A stretch of DNA of 6,477 bases, taken from the NCBI GenBank assembly GCA_905236895.1, contig CAJOQI010000099.1, forward strand, positions 1 to 6,477. The letters run 5' to 3'. Shown one piece after another: positions 1-6,183 of the stretch. The translations under genes and the position numbers were made by a program. Source of the DNA: an uncultured Peptostreptococcaceae bacterium. Its GTDB lineage: Bacteria; Bacillota; Clostridia; Peptostreptococcales; Anaerovoracaceae. Each line of letters starts with the position of its first letter. The stretch's first letter is position 1. The notes under the pieces are model-generated. The model had not been told where the DNA came from and ran no database searches. It saw only the letters and a program-made list of their open reading frames with translations.

Positions 1-202
1 TAAGAAGGCCATCCATATACTCCATTATCCTGGTGGCACCGTTAATGCCAATAAGGAGAAGTCCCGTGGCCATGGGATCAAGGGTCCCCAGATGACCAAT
101 TCTTTTTACACCCAGGATTCTCCTAAGTATGGCAACAACATCAAAAGAAGTCATATTCTGAGGTTTATCAACAGGTATAATAATAGGCCTGTTTGGGTTC
201 AT
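1..202 (-). CDS. truB: tRNA pseudouridine(55) synthase TruB, N-terminal part (3' end outside window)
   Basis: TruB isomerises uridine 55 in the T-loop of tRNA to pseudouridine and also acts as a tRNA folding chaperone. The first 67 residues are visible and begin [20 protein letters not shown]. They contain the substrate-loop motif [12 protein letters not shown] (12-23) and the catalytic motif [12 protein letters not shown] (36-47), with catalytic Asp at 42 and the conserved His at 37. Compared with the common GHTGTLDPxATGVLP form, Thr38 is Leu and the Pro after the motif is Leu50, with INGATR (53-58) in place of the usual LGKATK. The ATG at 202 follows the nrnA TAG with no gap and has a GAGGTGG site. 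The frame is open to the window edge. About three quarters of a usual 290-310-residue TruB is outside. Confidence 0.95.
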   Translation of the reverse strand, partial: MNPNRPIIIPVDKPQNMTSFDVVAILRRILGVKRIGHLGTLDPMATGLLLIGINGATRIMEYMDGLL

Positions 203-1180
203 CTATTCCACCTCGTGAATATTCTTCTCTATGGTTTCCCTTACCTTAATGATAGCGTCCTCTATGGTGATTCCCTTTAGAGTTGCCCCTGCAGCTCTAA
301 CATGTCCGCCGCCGCCCAATTGGCTGGCAATCTTGGAAACGTCTACATAGCGTTTTGATCTGAGGCTTAGGCTGATATTCCCGTCCCTCTTTTCTCTTAA
401 GAAGGCAGCAACTTCCACACCTTTGATGGACCTTAACCTTCCAACGATATTCTCCGTTTCGCTATCCTGGGCTCCCGTTCTATCCAGATCCTCAAGGGTC
501 ACGTGACACATGGCCAAAATGCCGTCTTCTGACATAATCAGGTTATTCATGGCATAGGTTTCTATAAGCATCCTCTGGAAACGGTTGCTTTCGTAGATTT
601 CCATATTCACATAGGCAGAGTCGATTCCCCAATCGAAGAGCTCCGCCGCAATGAAGAAAGACTTCTTCTGGGTATTGGAGTATTGGAAATTTCCCGTATC
701 CGTAATCAAAGCGGCATAGAGGGCATTTCCCATTTCCGGATTTGGCTCTACGCCAAGTTCTTTTATGAGTTCAAAGGCAATCTGCCCTGTGGCAGCCTCG
801 GTGGGATCCACATAATTATAGTCACAGGAAGGCTCCGAGGTAAGATGATGGTCTATGCATAGGCTGGTCTTTCCATAGGAAAACACATCCTTTCTCACTC
901 CAAGTCTCGCAGGCTCGCCACAGTCCACAAGCATTGAAATATCAGCATTCTTAGCCTTTTCATCATCCGTGGTTACATAGCCCTTATCCATAAATGCCAG
1001 GTTGTCCGGAAGTTCCTCCGTATAATAAACAAAGGCATCCTTTCCCAAACTTCTTAAAGCAATGGCAAGGGCAACGGTTGATCCGAAGGCATCCCCATCC
1101 ATATTCTCATGAGGATAGAGGCAAATACTATTTCCTGTCTTTAATGCTTCTGCAATTTCCTTTAAGCTATTGTTCTTCAT
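203..1180 (-). CDS. nrnA: DHH/DHHA1 phosphoesterase, NrnA-like (nanoRNase / pAp phosphatase)
   Basis: NrnA enzymes degrade 2-5-nt RNAs and dephosphorylate 3'-phosphoadenosine 5'-phosphate, using two metal ions in the cytoplasm. The 325-residue protein has the DHH domain with metal-binding motifs HENMDGDAFGS (24-34), VDCGEPARLG (85-94), IDHH (109-112) and TDTGNFQYSNT (160-170), then a linker and a DHHA1 substrate domain with GGGGHVRAAGA (289-299). All expected acidic and histidine ligands appear present. Position 27 is Met where Pro is usual (PDGD or PDPD). The ATG at 1180 is forced by an in-frame TGA three codons upstream; its AAGG site is only 3 bases away, so coupling to rbfA (14-base overlap) is likely. 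The stop abuts the truB start. The rbfA-nrnA-truB order is typical of Clostridia. Substrate choice cannot be read from the sequence. Confidence 0.93.
   Translation of the reverse strand: MKNNSLKEIAEALKTGNSICLYPHENMDGDAFGSTVALAIALRSLGKDAFVYYTEELPDNLAFMDKGYVTTDDEKAKNADISMLVDCGEPARLGVRKDVFSYGKTSLCIDHHLTSEPSCDYNYVDPTEAATGQIAFELIKELGVEPNPEMGNALYAALITDTGNFQYSNTQKKSFFIAAELFDWGIDSAYVNMEIYESNRFQRMLIETYAMNNLIMSEDGILAMCHVTLEDLDRTGAQDSETENIVGRLRSIKGVEVAAFLREKRDGNISLSLRSKRYVDVSKIASQLGGGGHVRAAGATLKGITIEDAIIKVRETIEKNIHEVE
208..214 (-). promoter_or_regulatory. Shine-Dalgarno site of truB within the nrnA end
   Basis: GAGGTGG on the coding strand encodes the last residues of NrnA and lies 5 bases before the truB ATG at 202. 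It supports that start and coupled translation. Confidence 0.75.
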
Positions 1181-1565
1181 TTTCCTTCAATCCCTTAATG
1201 ACTTCTTCGATATGGGCACCGTAATCCATTGACTCATCGAATTTGAAGATGAGTTCAGGTACCCTTCTAATCTTTATTTCGCTGCCTATCTTTTTTCTCA
1301 TAAGGCCGGAGGCGCTATTGAGACCTGCAAGAACTTCCTTCTTGCTTTCCTCTCTCTCCTCCTCTGTTTCTTTTTTACCCTCACCGGAAGAAGGCATAAC
1401 AGTTACATAACAAGTAGCATAACTGCCGTCGGAGGTTACCTCGCAGTCGGTTACGCTCACAAGTCTGGATGTAATTCTGGGATCTTTGATGTCAAATAGC
1501 AACATGCTGCTTACTATTCTCTTAATTTCGCTTCCCAGTCTGTCCTTTCTAAATCCCTTAGCCAT
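1167..1565 (-). CDS. rbfA: 30S ribosome-binding factor RbfA
   Basis: RbfA is a single KH-like domain protein that binds the 30S precursor and assists 16S rRNA 5'-end maturation and cold adaptation (family knowledge). The 132-residue product starts with the basic helix KGFRKDRLGSEIKRIVSSML, contains the conserved IKDPRI (26-31) and ends with the signature RVPELIFKFDESMDYGAHIE (100-119). A short acidic/basic insertion, GEGKKETEEEREES, sits between the strand and the helix before LNSASGLMRKKIG. The ATG at 1565 is forced, as an in-frame TGA lies six codons upstream, and a GAAAGG site sits about 9 bases before it. It follows infB after a 69-base spacer with a stem-loop and overlaps nrnA by 14 bases. 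Confidence 0.98.
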   Translation of the reverse strand: MAKGFRKDRLGSEIKRIVSSMLLFDIKDPRITSRLVSVTDCEVTSDGSYATCYVTVMPSSGEGKKETEEEREESKKEVLAGLNSASGLMRKKIGSEIKIRRVPELIFKFDESMDYGAHIEEVIKGLKENEEQ

Positions 1566-1595
1566 GGAATCATACCTTTCTCAAATCGCAGACAA

Positions 1596-1623
1596 GGTCG
1601 CCTCTCCCTTTGGAGATGCGACC
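1596..1623 (-). promoter_or_regulatory. Stem-loop in the infB-rbfA spacer (possible weak terminator, attenuator or processing site)
   Basis: On the coding strand, GGTCGCATCTCC (1623-1612), the loop AAAG and GGAGAGGCGACC (1607-1596) form a 12-bp stem with one A-G mismatch. It begins 11 bases after the infB stop. The following bases, TTGTCTGC, are not a convincing U-tract, so this is at most a weak intrinsic terminator. This 69-base gap is the largest non-coding stretch in the window. A hairpin this strong inside an otherwise overlapping operon suggests partial termination, mRNA processing or 3'-end protection, but the sequence does not decide which. Confidence 0.55.
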
Positions 1624-1634
1624 CCGCCATAATT

Positions 1635-4403
1635 CTATTCTCTTGCCACTTCCACCATATGGAAGCATTCGATTATGTCTCCCTCTTTGATGTCATTATA
1701 GTTTTCAAGACCTATACCGCATTCGTAGCCCTGGTTAACTTCCTTTGCATCGTCCTTAAATCTCTTAAGGGAGCTGATCTTGCCCTCGTGAATAACGATA
1801 CCGTCTCTAACCAGTCTAACTTCCGCGTTTCTAAGGACTCTGCCTTCGATAACATAGGCACCGCCTACGATACCAACATTTGGAACCTTGAAGGTATTTC
1901 TGATTTCAACCTTACCAAGGATTTCTTCCTTGAATTTGGGATCCAGCATACCCTTCATGGCGTTCTCCACATCATTAATGGCATCATAGATTACTCTATA
2001 GGTTCTGATTTCGATATTGTCTCTGTCAGCCATGGTCTGAACCGCAGTGCTTGGCCTTACGTTGAAACCGATGATGATGGCTCCCGAGGTTCCTGCCAGC
2101 ATGATGTCGGACTCTGTAACGGTACCAACACCAGTATGGATGATATTAACCTTAACCTCGTCGTTGTTCAGTTTTTCAAGGGAGGATACCAAGGCACCGA
2201 TTGAACCCTGAACGTCACCCTTGATGATCAGGTTAAGTTCCTTAACCTCACCTTCCTGAATCTGGCTGAAGAGTTTTTCAAGGGACATTGCCGAATTCTT
2301 GGCCAAAACTTCTTCTCTCAGTTTGGCCTTTCTGTTATCGGCGATTTCTCTTGCCACTCTGTCTTCCTTAACCGCATTGAATTCATCTCCCGCCTGAGGA
2401 ACTTCCGTCAGACCCAGGATTTCAACAGCGGTTGCAGGGCCGGCCTTTTTGATGGTCTTGCCCTTAAAGTCTGTCATAAGTCTTATTCTACCTGCGCAGG
2501 TTCCGGCAACAACGCTTTGTCCGCTTTCAAGAGTACCATTGGTTACCAGCAAGGTAGCAACGGGGCCCTTGGCCTTATCAAGTCTGGCTTCGATAACGGA
2601 ACCCATGGCAAGTCTGTCCGGATTGGCCTTAAGTTCCAGAACCTCAGCCTGAAGAAGAATCATCTCCAGAAGGTTTACGATTCCGTCGCCGGACTTGGCG
2701 GATACGGGAACGCTGATTACGTCGCCACCCCAATCTTCTACCAGGATGCCGTGTTCAGACAATTCCTGCTTAACTCTATCCGGATTTGCTCCCGGCTTAT
2801 CCATCTTATTGATGGCAACGATTATTGGAACTCCCGCAGCCTTAGCGTGGCTGATTGACTCAATGGTTTGAGGCATTACGCCGTCGTCTGCGGCAACAAC
2901 CAGAACCGCTATATCCGTTACATGGGCACCACGTGCACGCATGGCCGTAAAGGCTTCGTGACCCGGTGTATCCAAGAATACGATTTTTTGTCCGTTAATT
3001 GTAACCTCGGAAGCACCGATATGCTGGGTGATTCCGCCGGATTCGGATGCGGTTACATTGGTCTTTCTGATGGCATCCAAGAGGGATGTCTTACCGTGGT
3101 CAACGTGACCCATAACGGTGATAATTGGGGGACGTGGCTTAAGATCCTTTTCCTCGTCCTCAAAGAGTTCAAGTCCGCTTTCCTCAAGTTCTTCCTCAAC
3201 CTTACCTATAACCACGCTGATTCCCAGGTCCTCAGCAAGAACCAAAACAGTATCCTCGTCGATATTCTGGTTGATATTGGCCATAATACCCAGCTTCATA
3301 AGAGTCATAATAACTCTGGATGTGGATACCTCGGTCTGCTCGCAGAAGCCCGCAACCGTAATGGGAACATTGATAACAAAGGTTCCCTCGGGAATGGGTT
3401 CAACTTCCACCTCGGGCTCGACCTCTACGGTCTTATACTTATTGTGTTTGTTTCTGGTTTGCTTCTCAAGGGACTTTCTTTCGAGTTTATCGAATTTGTT
3501 TCTGTCTCCCTTGTCCTTCCTATCGTAGGCTTTTTTCTTATCCCTATCCTTACCTGAATCCGATCTTCCTTCACCCTTCTGGATTCTCTCTCCTCTTTCG
3601 GATCTGGGAAGCTCAGGTCTTTCATTTCTATCAAAGCCTGGGCGTCCACTTCTCTGACCGCCTCTTGAATCACGGCTATCTCTTGAATCTCTGCTGTCTC
3701 TTGAGTCGCGGCTATCTCTGTCTCTACCAAAGCGGCTTTCTCTTCCATCTCTGGTATCTCTCGGCCTTCTCTCTTCTCCCTCGGCTCTTCTGGGAAGAGG
3801 TCTTTTCTCAGCAGGCTGCTCAACCTTTTTGGCAACAGGCTTTTCCTCCTTGGGAAGGTCTTCCTTCTTGGGAGCCTTCTGGAGAATCTTAACCTGGGGA
3901 AGTTCTTCCTGACGGTCAAGTTTGGTTGCGGCAGGCTTCTTCTCTTCAACCTTATCCTCAACCTTTGCTTCCTTTGGTTCGGGTTTTTCTTCCTTGGCTT
4001 CCGCTTTCTTTTCGGCTTTCTTTTCTTCTTTCTTCTCTTCAGCCTTTTCCTCGGGCTTTACCTCTTCAAGGACTTCAGTGGCCTTTTCTTCAGCCTCGGG
4101 TGCCGGTTCTTCCTTCTTTTCTTCGTCAAAGAAAGCGCTGTTAATAACAGCCCTTCCAATGGGAGGTCTTCTTCTGGTTACGGGCTTTCCATCCTGCTGT
4201 GCCTTGGGAGCAGCCTTACTGTCAGCCTTCGGTTCAGCCTTTGGATCGCCTCCTCCAATTTCCTTTCTTATGACTTCTACATCATTGTCAGACAGATTGC
4301 TTTGGGCTGCCTTTGCAGCGATTCCCAATTCGTTTGCAAGTGCCACGATTTCTGCTGACGTCTTATTCAGTTCCTTTGCCAGTTCATGCACTCTCATCGG
4401 CAT
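1635..4403 (-). CDS. infB: Translation initiation factor IF-2
   Basis: IF2 is the GTPase that brings fMet-tRNA to the 30S P site and promotes subunit joining. The 922-residue protein has an IF2N domain (1-50), a long disordered linker (about 50-335), a second IF2N domain (about 340-405), the G domain (about 425-595), beta-barrel domain II (about 600-695), and domains III and IV to the end. GTPase motifs are GHVDHGKT (432-439), DTPGHE (478-483), NKMD (532-535) and SAK (568-570). The initiator-tRNA region KRFK (880-883) and ECG (894-896) is present, but residue 849, often Cys in the GCYV/GCMV motif, is Ala. The linker is Lys/Glu-rich at 93-200 and Arg/Asp-rich at 205-310, with a DSR repeat at 230-247. 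It overlaps ylxQ by 20 bases. The stop codon is TAG. Confidence 0.99.
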   Translation of the reverse strand: MPMRVHELAKELNKTSAEIVALANELGIAAKAAQSNLSDNDVEVIRKEIGGGDPKAEPKADSKAAPKAQQDGKPVTRRRPPIGRAVINSAFFDEEKKEEPAPEAEEKATEVLEEVKPEEKAEEKKEEKKAEKKAEAKEEKPEPKEAKVEDKVEEKKPAATKLDRQEELPQVKILQKAPKKEDLPKEEKPVAKKVEQPAEKRPLPRRAEGEERRPRDTRDGRESRFGRDRDSRDSRDSRDSRDSRDSRGGQRSGRPGFDRNERPELPRSERGERIQKGEGRSDSGKDRDKKKAYDRKDKGDRNKFDKLERKSLEKQTRNKHNKYKTVEVEPEVEVEPIPEGTFVINVPITVAGFCEQTEVSTSRVIMTLMKLGIMANINQNIDEDTVLVLAEDLGISVVIGKVEEELEESGLELFEDEEKDLKPRPPIITVMGHVDHGKTSLLDAIRKTNVTASESGGITQHIGASEVTINGQKIVFLDTPGHEAFTAMRARGAHVTDIAVLVVAADDGVMPQTIESISHAKAAGVPIIVAINKMDKPGANPDRVKQELSEHGILVEDWGGDVISVPVSAKSGDGIVNLLEMILLQAEVLELKANPDRLAMGSVIEARLDKAKGPVATLLVTNGTLESGQSVVAGTCAGRIRLMTDFKGKTIKKAGPATAVEILGLTEVPQAGDEFNAVKEDRVAREIADNRKAKLREEVLAKNSAMSLEKLFSQIQEGEVKELNLIIKGDVQGSIGALVSSLEKLNNDEVKVNIIHTGVGTVTESDIMLAGTSGAIIIGFNVRPSTAVQTMADRDNIEIRTYRVIYDAINDVENAMKGMLDPKFKEEILGKVEIRNTFKVPNVGIVGGAYVIEGRVLRNAEVRLVRDGIVIHEGKISSLKRFKDDAKEVNQGYECGIGLENYNDIKEGDIIECFHMVEVARE
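3663..3716 (-). repeat. Three tandem 18-bp units encoding (DSR)6 in the IF2 linker
   Basis: Three adjoining units at 3663-3680, 3681-3698 and 3699-3716 follow the plus-strand consensus TCTTGARTCNCKGCTRTC. Each encodes Asp-Ser-Arg-Asp-Ser-Arg, and in every unit the first Ser codon is AGC and the second is TCA. This shared codon pattern shows the unit expanded as an 18-bp block rather than as a 9-bp codon triplet. It corresponds to IF2 residues 230-247. Confidence 0.9.
4016..4040 (-). other. Uninterrupted 25-base purine tract on the coding strand of infB
   Basis: All 25 bases on the plus strand are pyrimidines, so the coding strand is purely A/G here. It encodes part of the Lys/Glu-rich linker of IF2 (about residues 122-130). 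Further purine-rich stretches lie on both sides. It is explained by the GAA/GAG/AAG/AAA codons of the protein, and no separate function is claimed. Confidence 0.85.
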
Positions 4404-4731
4404 CTGTCACCTCCCTTTCTGATTGAATTTGGTCAATCTCCTTGACGATACTTTCAGCAAAACCCTTATCCGTTATGGCGAAAAGCCCTTTATCCTGCTT
4501 TCCCACCGCCTCAGACAGTTCTTCCGCTTTGCCGTAAAGCCGCCATTCTATTTCATGCGATGTGCATTTCTGCACCATTTTCTCCTTGGTCTTTTCTCCC
4601 ACATCCTCAGTGATTATCAGGAGTTTAATCTTATTTCTCCCTATCATCTGAAGACAGTTGTTGTATCCCGTCACCAGGTTTCTGGATCTGGCCGCAAGTC
4701 CCAGGAGTCCATTAATCTTGTTTTGCTGCAT
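4384..4731 (-). CDS. ylxQ: YlxQ, L7Ae-family ribosomal-like RNA-binding protein
   Basis: The 115-residue product belongs to the L7Ae/L30e/S12e/Gadd45 fold group, whose members typically bind kink-turn RNA. Visible marks are the N-terminal helix [20 protein letters not shown] (6-25), the core strand [20 protein letters not shown] (35-54) with the aspartate of the ED turn, and the end of the domain [14 protein letters not shown] (82-95). A charged tail of about 20 residues follows. The exact role of YlxQ is not established; it is dispensable in the Bacilli where it has been examined, as far as I recall. The ATG at 4731 is forced, since a TAG stop immediately precedes it in frame. The ribosome-binding site is weak (AGAAGAG), so coupling to ylxR, which it overlaps by 20 bases, is plausible. 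The end overlaps infB by 20 bases. Confidence 0.94.
   Translation of the reverse strand: MQQNKINGLLGLAARSRNLVTGYNNCLQMIGRNKIKLLIITEDVGEKTKEKMVQKCTSHEIEWRLYGKAEELSEAVGKQDKGLFAITDKGFAESIVKEIDQIQSEREVTDADESA
4407..4415 (-). promoter_or_regulatory. Strong Shine-Dalgarno site of infB
   Basis: GGGAGGTGA on the coding strand lies inside the end of ylxQ, three bases before the ATG at 4403. It is a long match to the 3' end of 16S rRNA. Spacing favours the ATG at 4403 over the second in-frame ATG at 4397, and an in-frame TGA two codons upstream excludes any earlier start. Confidence 0.85.
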
Positions 4732-4984
4732 CTATTTCTCTTCTGATTCTATCCATGTCTTCCTGACGGATCTCCCCTTTAAGGGTTCTTCCGAAGGCTT
4801 TTTTCTTTATTGCCTTATCAAAGCATTCTCCGCTATTGCAGACATATGCTCCTCTTCCCTTGGCATCACCCTTTAAGTCCAGGTTCAGTTCACCTTGGTA
4901 AAGAGCTATTCTTATCAGCTCATCCTTGGGTTTGGATTCCATGCATCCCATGCACCTTCGCATAGGTTTATTATTCTTCAGCAT
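4712..4984 (-). CDS. ylxR: YlxR family (DUF448) RNA-binding protein, RnpM-like
   Basis: This is a 90-residue basic protein of the YlxR/DUF448 family. The Bacillus subtilis member has been reported to bind RNase P RNA and modulate RNase P activity (renamed RnpM), which is literature knowledge and not visible here. Family marks are RRCMGCMESKPKDELIRI (residues 9-26) and GRGAYVCNSGECFDKAIKKK (43-62), including cysteines at 11, 14, 49 and 54. The ATG at 4984 has a GAGGAA site 7 bases upstream, inside the end of nusA. A second in-frame Met at residue 8 is possible but has a poorer context. The gene overlaps nusA by 14 bases and ylxQ by 20 bases, its normal operon position. The C-terminal helix is rich in charged residues. 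Confidence 0.96.
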   Translation of the reverse strand: MLKNNKPMRRCMGCMESKPKDELIRIALYQGELNLDLKGDAKGRGAYVCNSGECFDKAIKKKAFGRTLKGEIRQEDMDRIRREIDAAKQD

Positions 4985-6152
4985 TCTCTGCTTCCTCGGG
5001 GATTTCTTCAGCCTCGACCTCTTCTTCCAAAGTCTCTTCTGCTACAGTCTCTTCGACCTCAACCACATCTTCATACTCCTGGTAATCTTCCCCTTCGTAA
5101 TCTCCCTCGTAGTCATCTCCGTAGTATTGGGACTGACTCTTGATGTCGATATTCCATCCGCTTACCTTTACCGCAAGCCTTACGTTCTGACCGGTCTTGC
5201 CTATAGCCAATGAAAGCTGATAATCGGGAACGATTGCAAGAGCACTCTTATTCTCTTCGTCTATGAATACTTCTTCAACCTTTGCGGGGCTCAAGACGTT
5301 TCTGATCAGTTCTTCGGGATCCTCGCTCCAAGCTATGATGTCGATTTTCTCACCATTCAGTTCTCTAACGATTTCCTGAACTCTGTTTCCTCTGCTTCCT
5401 ACGCAGGACCCTACGGGATCCACGTTTTCAAACTCGGTCCAAACAGCAATCTTGCTTCTTGATCCGGCTTCTCTTGCGATTCCTTTGATTTCAACGGTTC
5501 CGTCCTGGATTTCGGGAACTTCCAGTTCAAAAAGTCCCTTTACAAGCCCGGGATGAGAACGGGAAAGATAGATCTGAGGACCCTTGGATGAACTCTTTAC
5601 ATCCATGATATAGACCTTAAGTCTGTCATTTACCTCGAATCTCTCTCTATCCACCTGCTCTCTCTGGGGAAGGATTCCCTCCGACTGTCCCAGGTCCACA
5701 AAGATGGATCTTCCGCTCTTACGCTGAACGATACCTGTTACTATTTCTCCTCTGCGGTCTTTGAAGTCTTCATAGATGATTCCTCTTTCCGCTTCTCTGA
5801 TTTTCTGGACCACAACCTGCTTGGCGGTCTGAGCGGCGATTCTTCCAAAGTCCTCAGGTGTTACTTCGAATTCGATATATTGTCCGATTTGGAAGCGTGG
5901 GTCTACTTCGTGGGCTTCTTCCAAGCTAATCTGGGTGGAATCGTCCTCTACTTCTTCCACGATGTCCAGCCTTGAAAGAACCATTACATCTCCGTCCTCC
6001 GGATCGATTTCAACCCTAACATTGTTGGCATGACCAACATGCTTTCTGTAGGCAGAAACCAAAGCATCTTCCACAGTCTTCAGGAGCAGTTCTTTAGGTA
6101 TATGCTTCTCTTTGGAAATACCTTCAAGCGCTTCTATAAAATCCTTGTTCAT
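4971..6152 (-). CDS. nusA: Transcription termination/antitermination factor NusA
   Basis: NusA binds RNA polymerase and nascent RNA and modulates pausing, intrinsic termination and antitermination. The 393-residue product shows the N-terminal polymerase-binding domain (about 1-125), an S1 domain (about 135-199, GEIVTGIVQRKSGRSIFVDL), KH1 (about 215-277, with GSRGNR at 252-257) and KH2 (about 282-338, with AIGKTGQNVRLA near 316-327). After residue 345 comes a tail with 26 Asp/Glu among 48 residues and no Lys or Arg. It does not resemble the folded acidic repeats of proteobacterial NusA. The ATG at 6152 is forced, since an in-frame TAA lies three codons upstream, and it has a GGAGGT site 8 bases before it. 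The end overlaps the ylxR start by 14 bases, which suggests coupled translation. Identification is secure; the function of the tail is unknown. Confidence 0.99.
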   Translation of the reverse strand: MNKDFIEALEGISKEKHIPKELLLKTVEDALVSAYRKHVGHANNVRVEIDPEDGDVMVLSRLDIVEEVEDDSTQISLEEAHEVDPRFQIGQYIEFEVTPEDFGRIAAQTAKQVVVQKIREAERGIIYEDFKDRRGEIVTGIVQRKSGRSIFVDLGQSEGILPQREQVDRERFEVNDRLKVYIMDVKSSSKGPQIYLSRSHPGLVKGLFELEVPEIQDGTVEIKGIAREAGSRSKIAVWTEFENVDPVGSCVGSRGNRVQEIVRELNGEKIDIIAWSEDPEELIRNVLSPAKVEEVFIDEENKSALAIVPDYQLSLAIGKTGQNVRLAVKVSGWNIDIKSQSQYYGDDYEGDYEGEDYQEYEDVVEVEETVAEETLEEEVEAEEIPEEAENAEE

Positions 6153-6183
6153 TTTGTGTTACCTCCAACACCTTTAACACTAG
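6153..6183 (-). promoter_or_regulatory. rimP-nusA spacer with nusA ribosome-binding site in an inverted repeat
   Basis: On the coding strand the spacer holds GTGTT-GGAGGT-AACAC (6171-6156), a perfect 5-bp inverted repeat whose six-base loop is the Shine-Dalgarno sequence of nusA. A second upstream copy, GTGTTA (6180-6175), can also pair with TAACAC (6161-6156), giving a competing 6-bp helix with a 13-base loop. The ribosome-binding site itself is certain from its position. A regulatory role for the hairpin is inference only, because the stem is short and A/U-rich in part. Confidence 0.5.

Noticed and set aside
92..280. A 62-codon plus-strand frame across the nrnA-truB junction
   Set aside because: The minus strand carries the truB start and nrnA end with conserved motifs and a ribosome-binding site. 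The plus-strand frame has neither.
1566..1634. infB-rbfA stem-loop as a definite intrinsic terminator ending the operon
   Set aside because: The U-tract is poor, and rbfA, nrnA and truB follow immediately with no promoter that I could recognise, so full termination is unlikely. It is kept only as a possible weak or regulatory element.
2868..3557. A 229-codon plus-strand frame antisense to infB
   Set aside because: It is the complement of a clearly coding, highly conserved IF2 region. The product has no family resemblance and there is no good ribosome-binding site.
3425..3961. A 178-codon frame on the same strand, overlapping infB in another frame
   Set aside because: It lies wholly in the Lys/Glu and Arg/Asp linker, where purine-rich codons rarely make stops in shifted frames. 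It has no recognisable domain and no slippery site I could identify at its start.
4016..4040. Purine tract as a programmed slippage or triplex element
   Set aside because: It is fully accounted for by Lys and Glu codons. The runs of A are short and interrupted by G, and no canonical slippery heptamer is in frame.
3922..4422. A 166-codon plus-strand frame rich in Ser and Phe
   Set aside because: Its composition is the direct antisense image of the Lys/Glu-rich IF2 linker (TTC/TCT/TCC repeats), so it is a codon-bias shadow.
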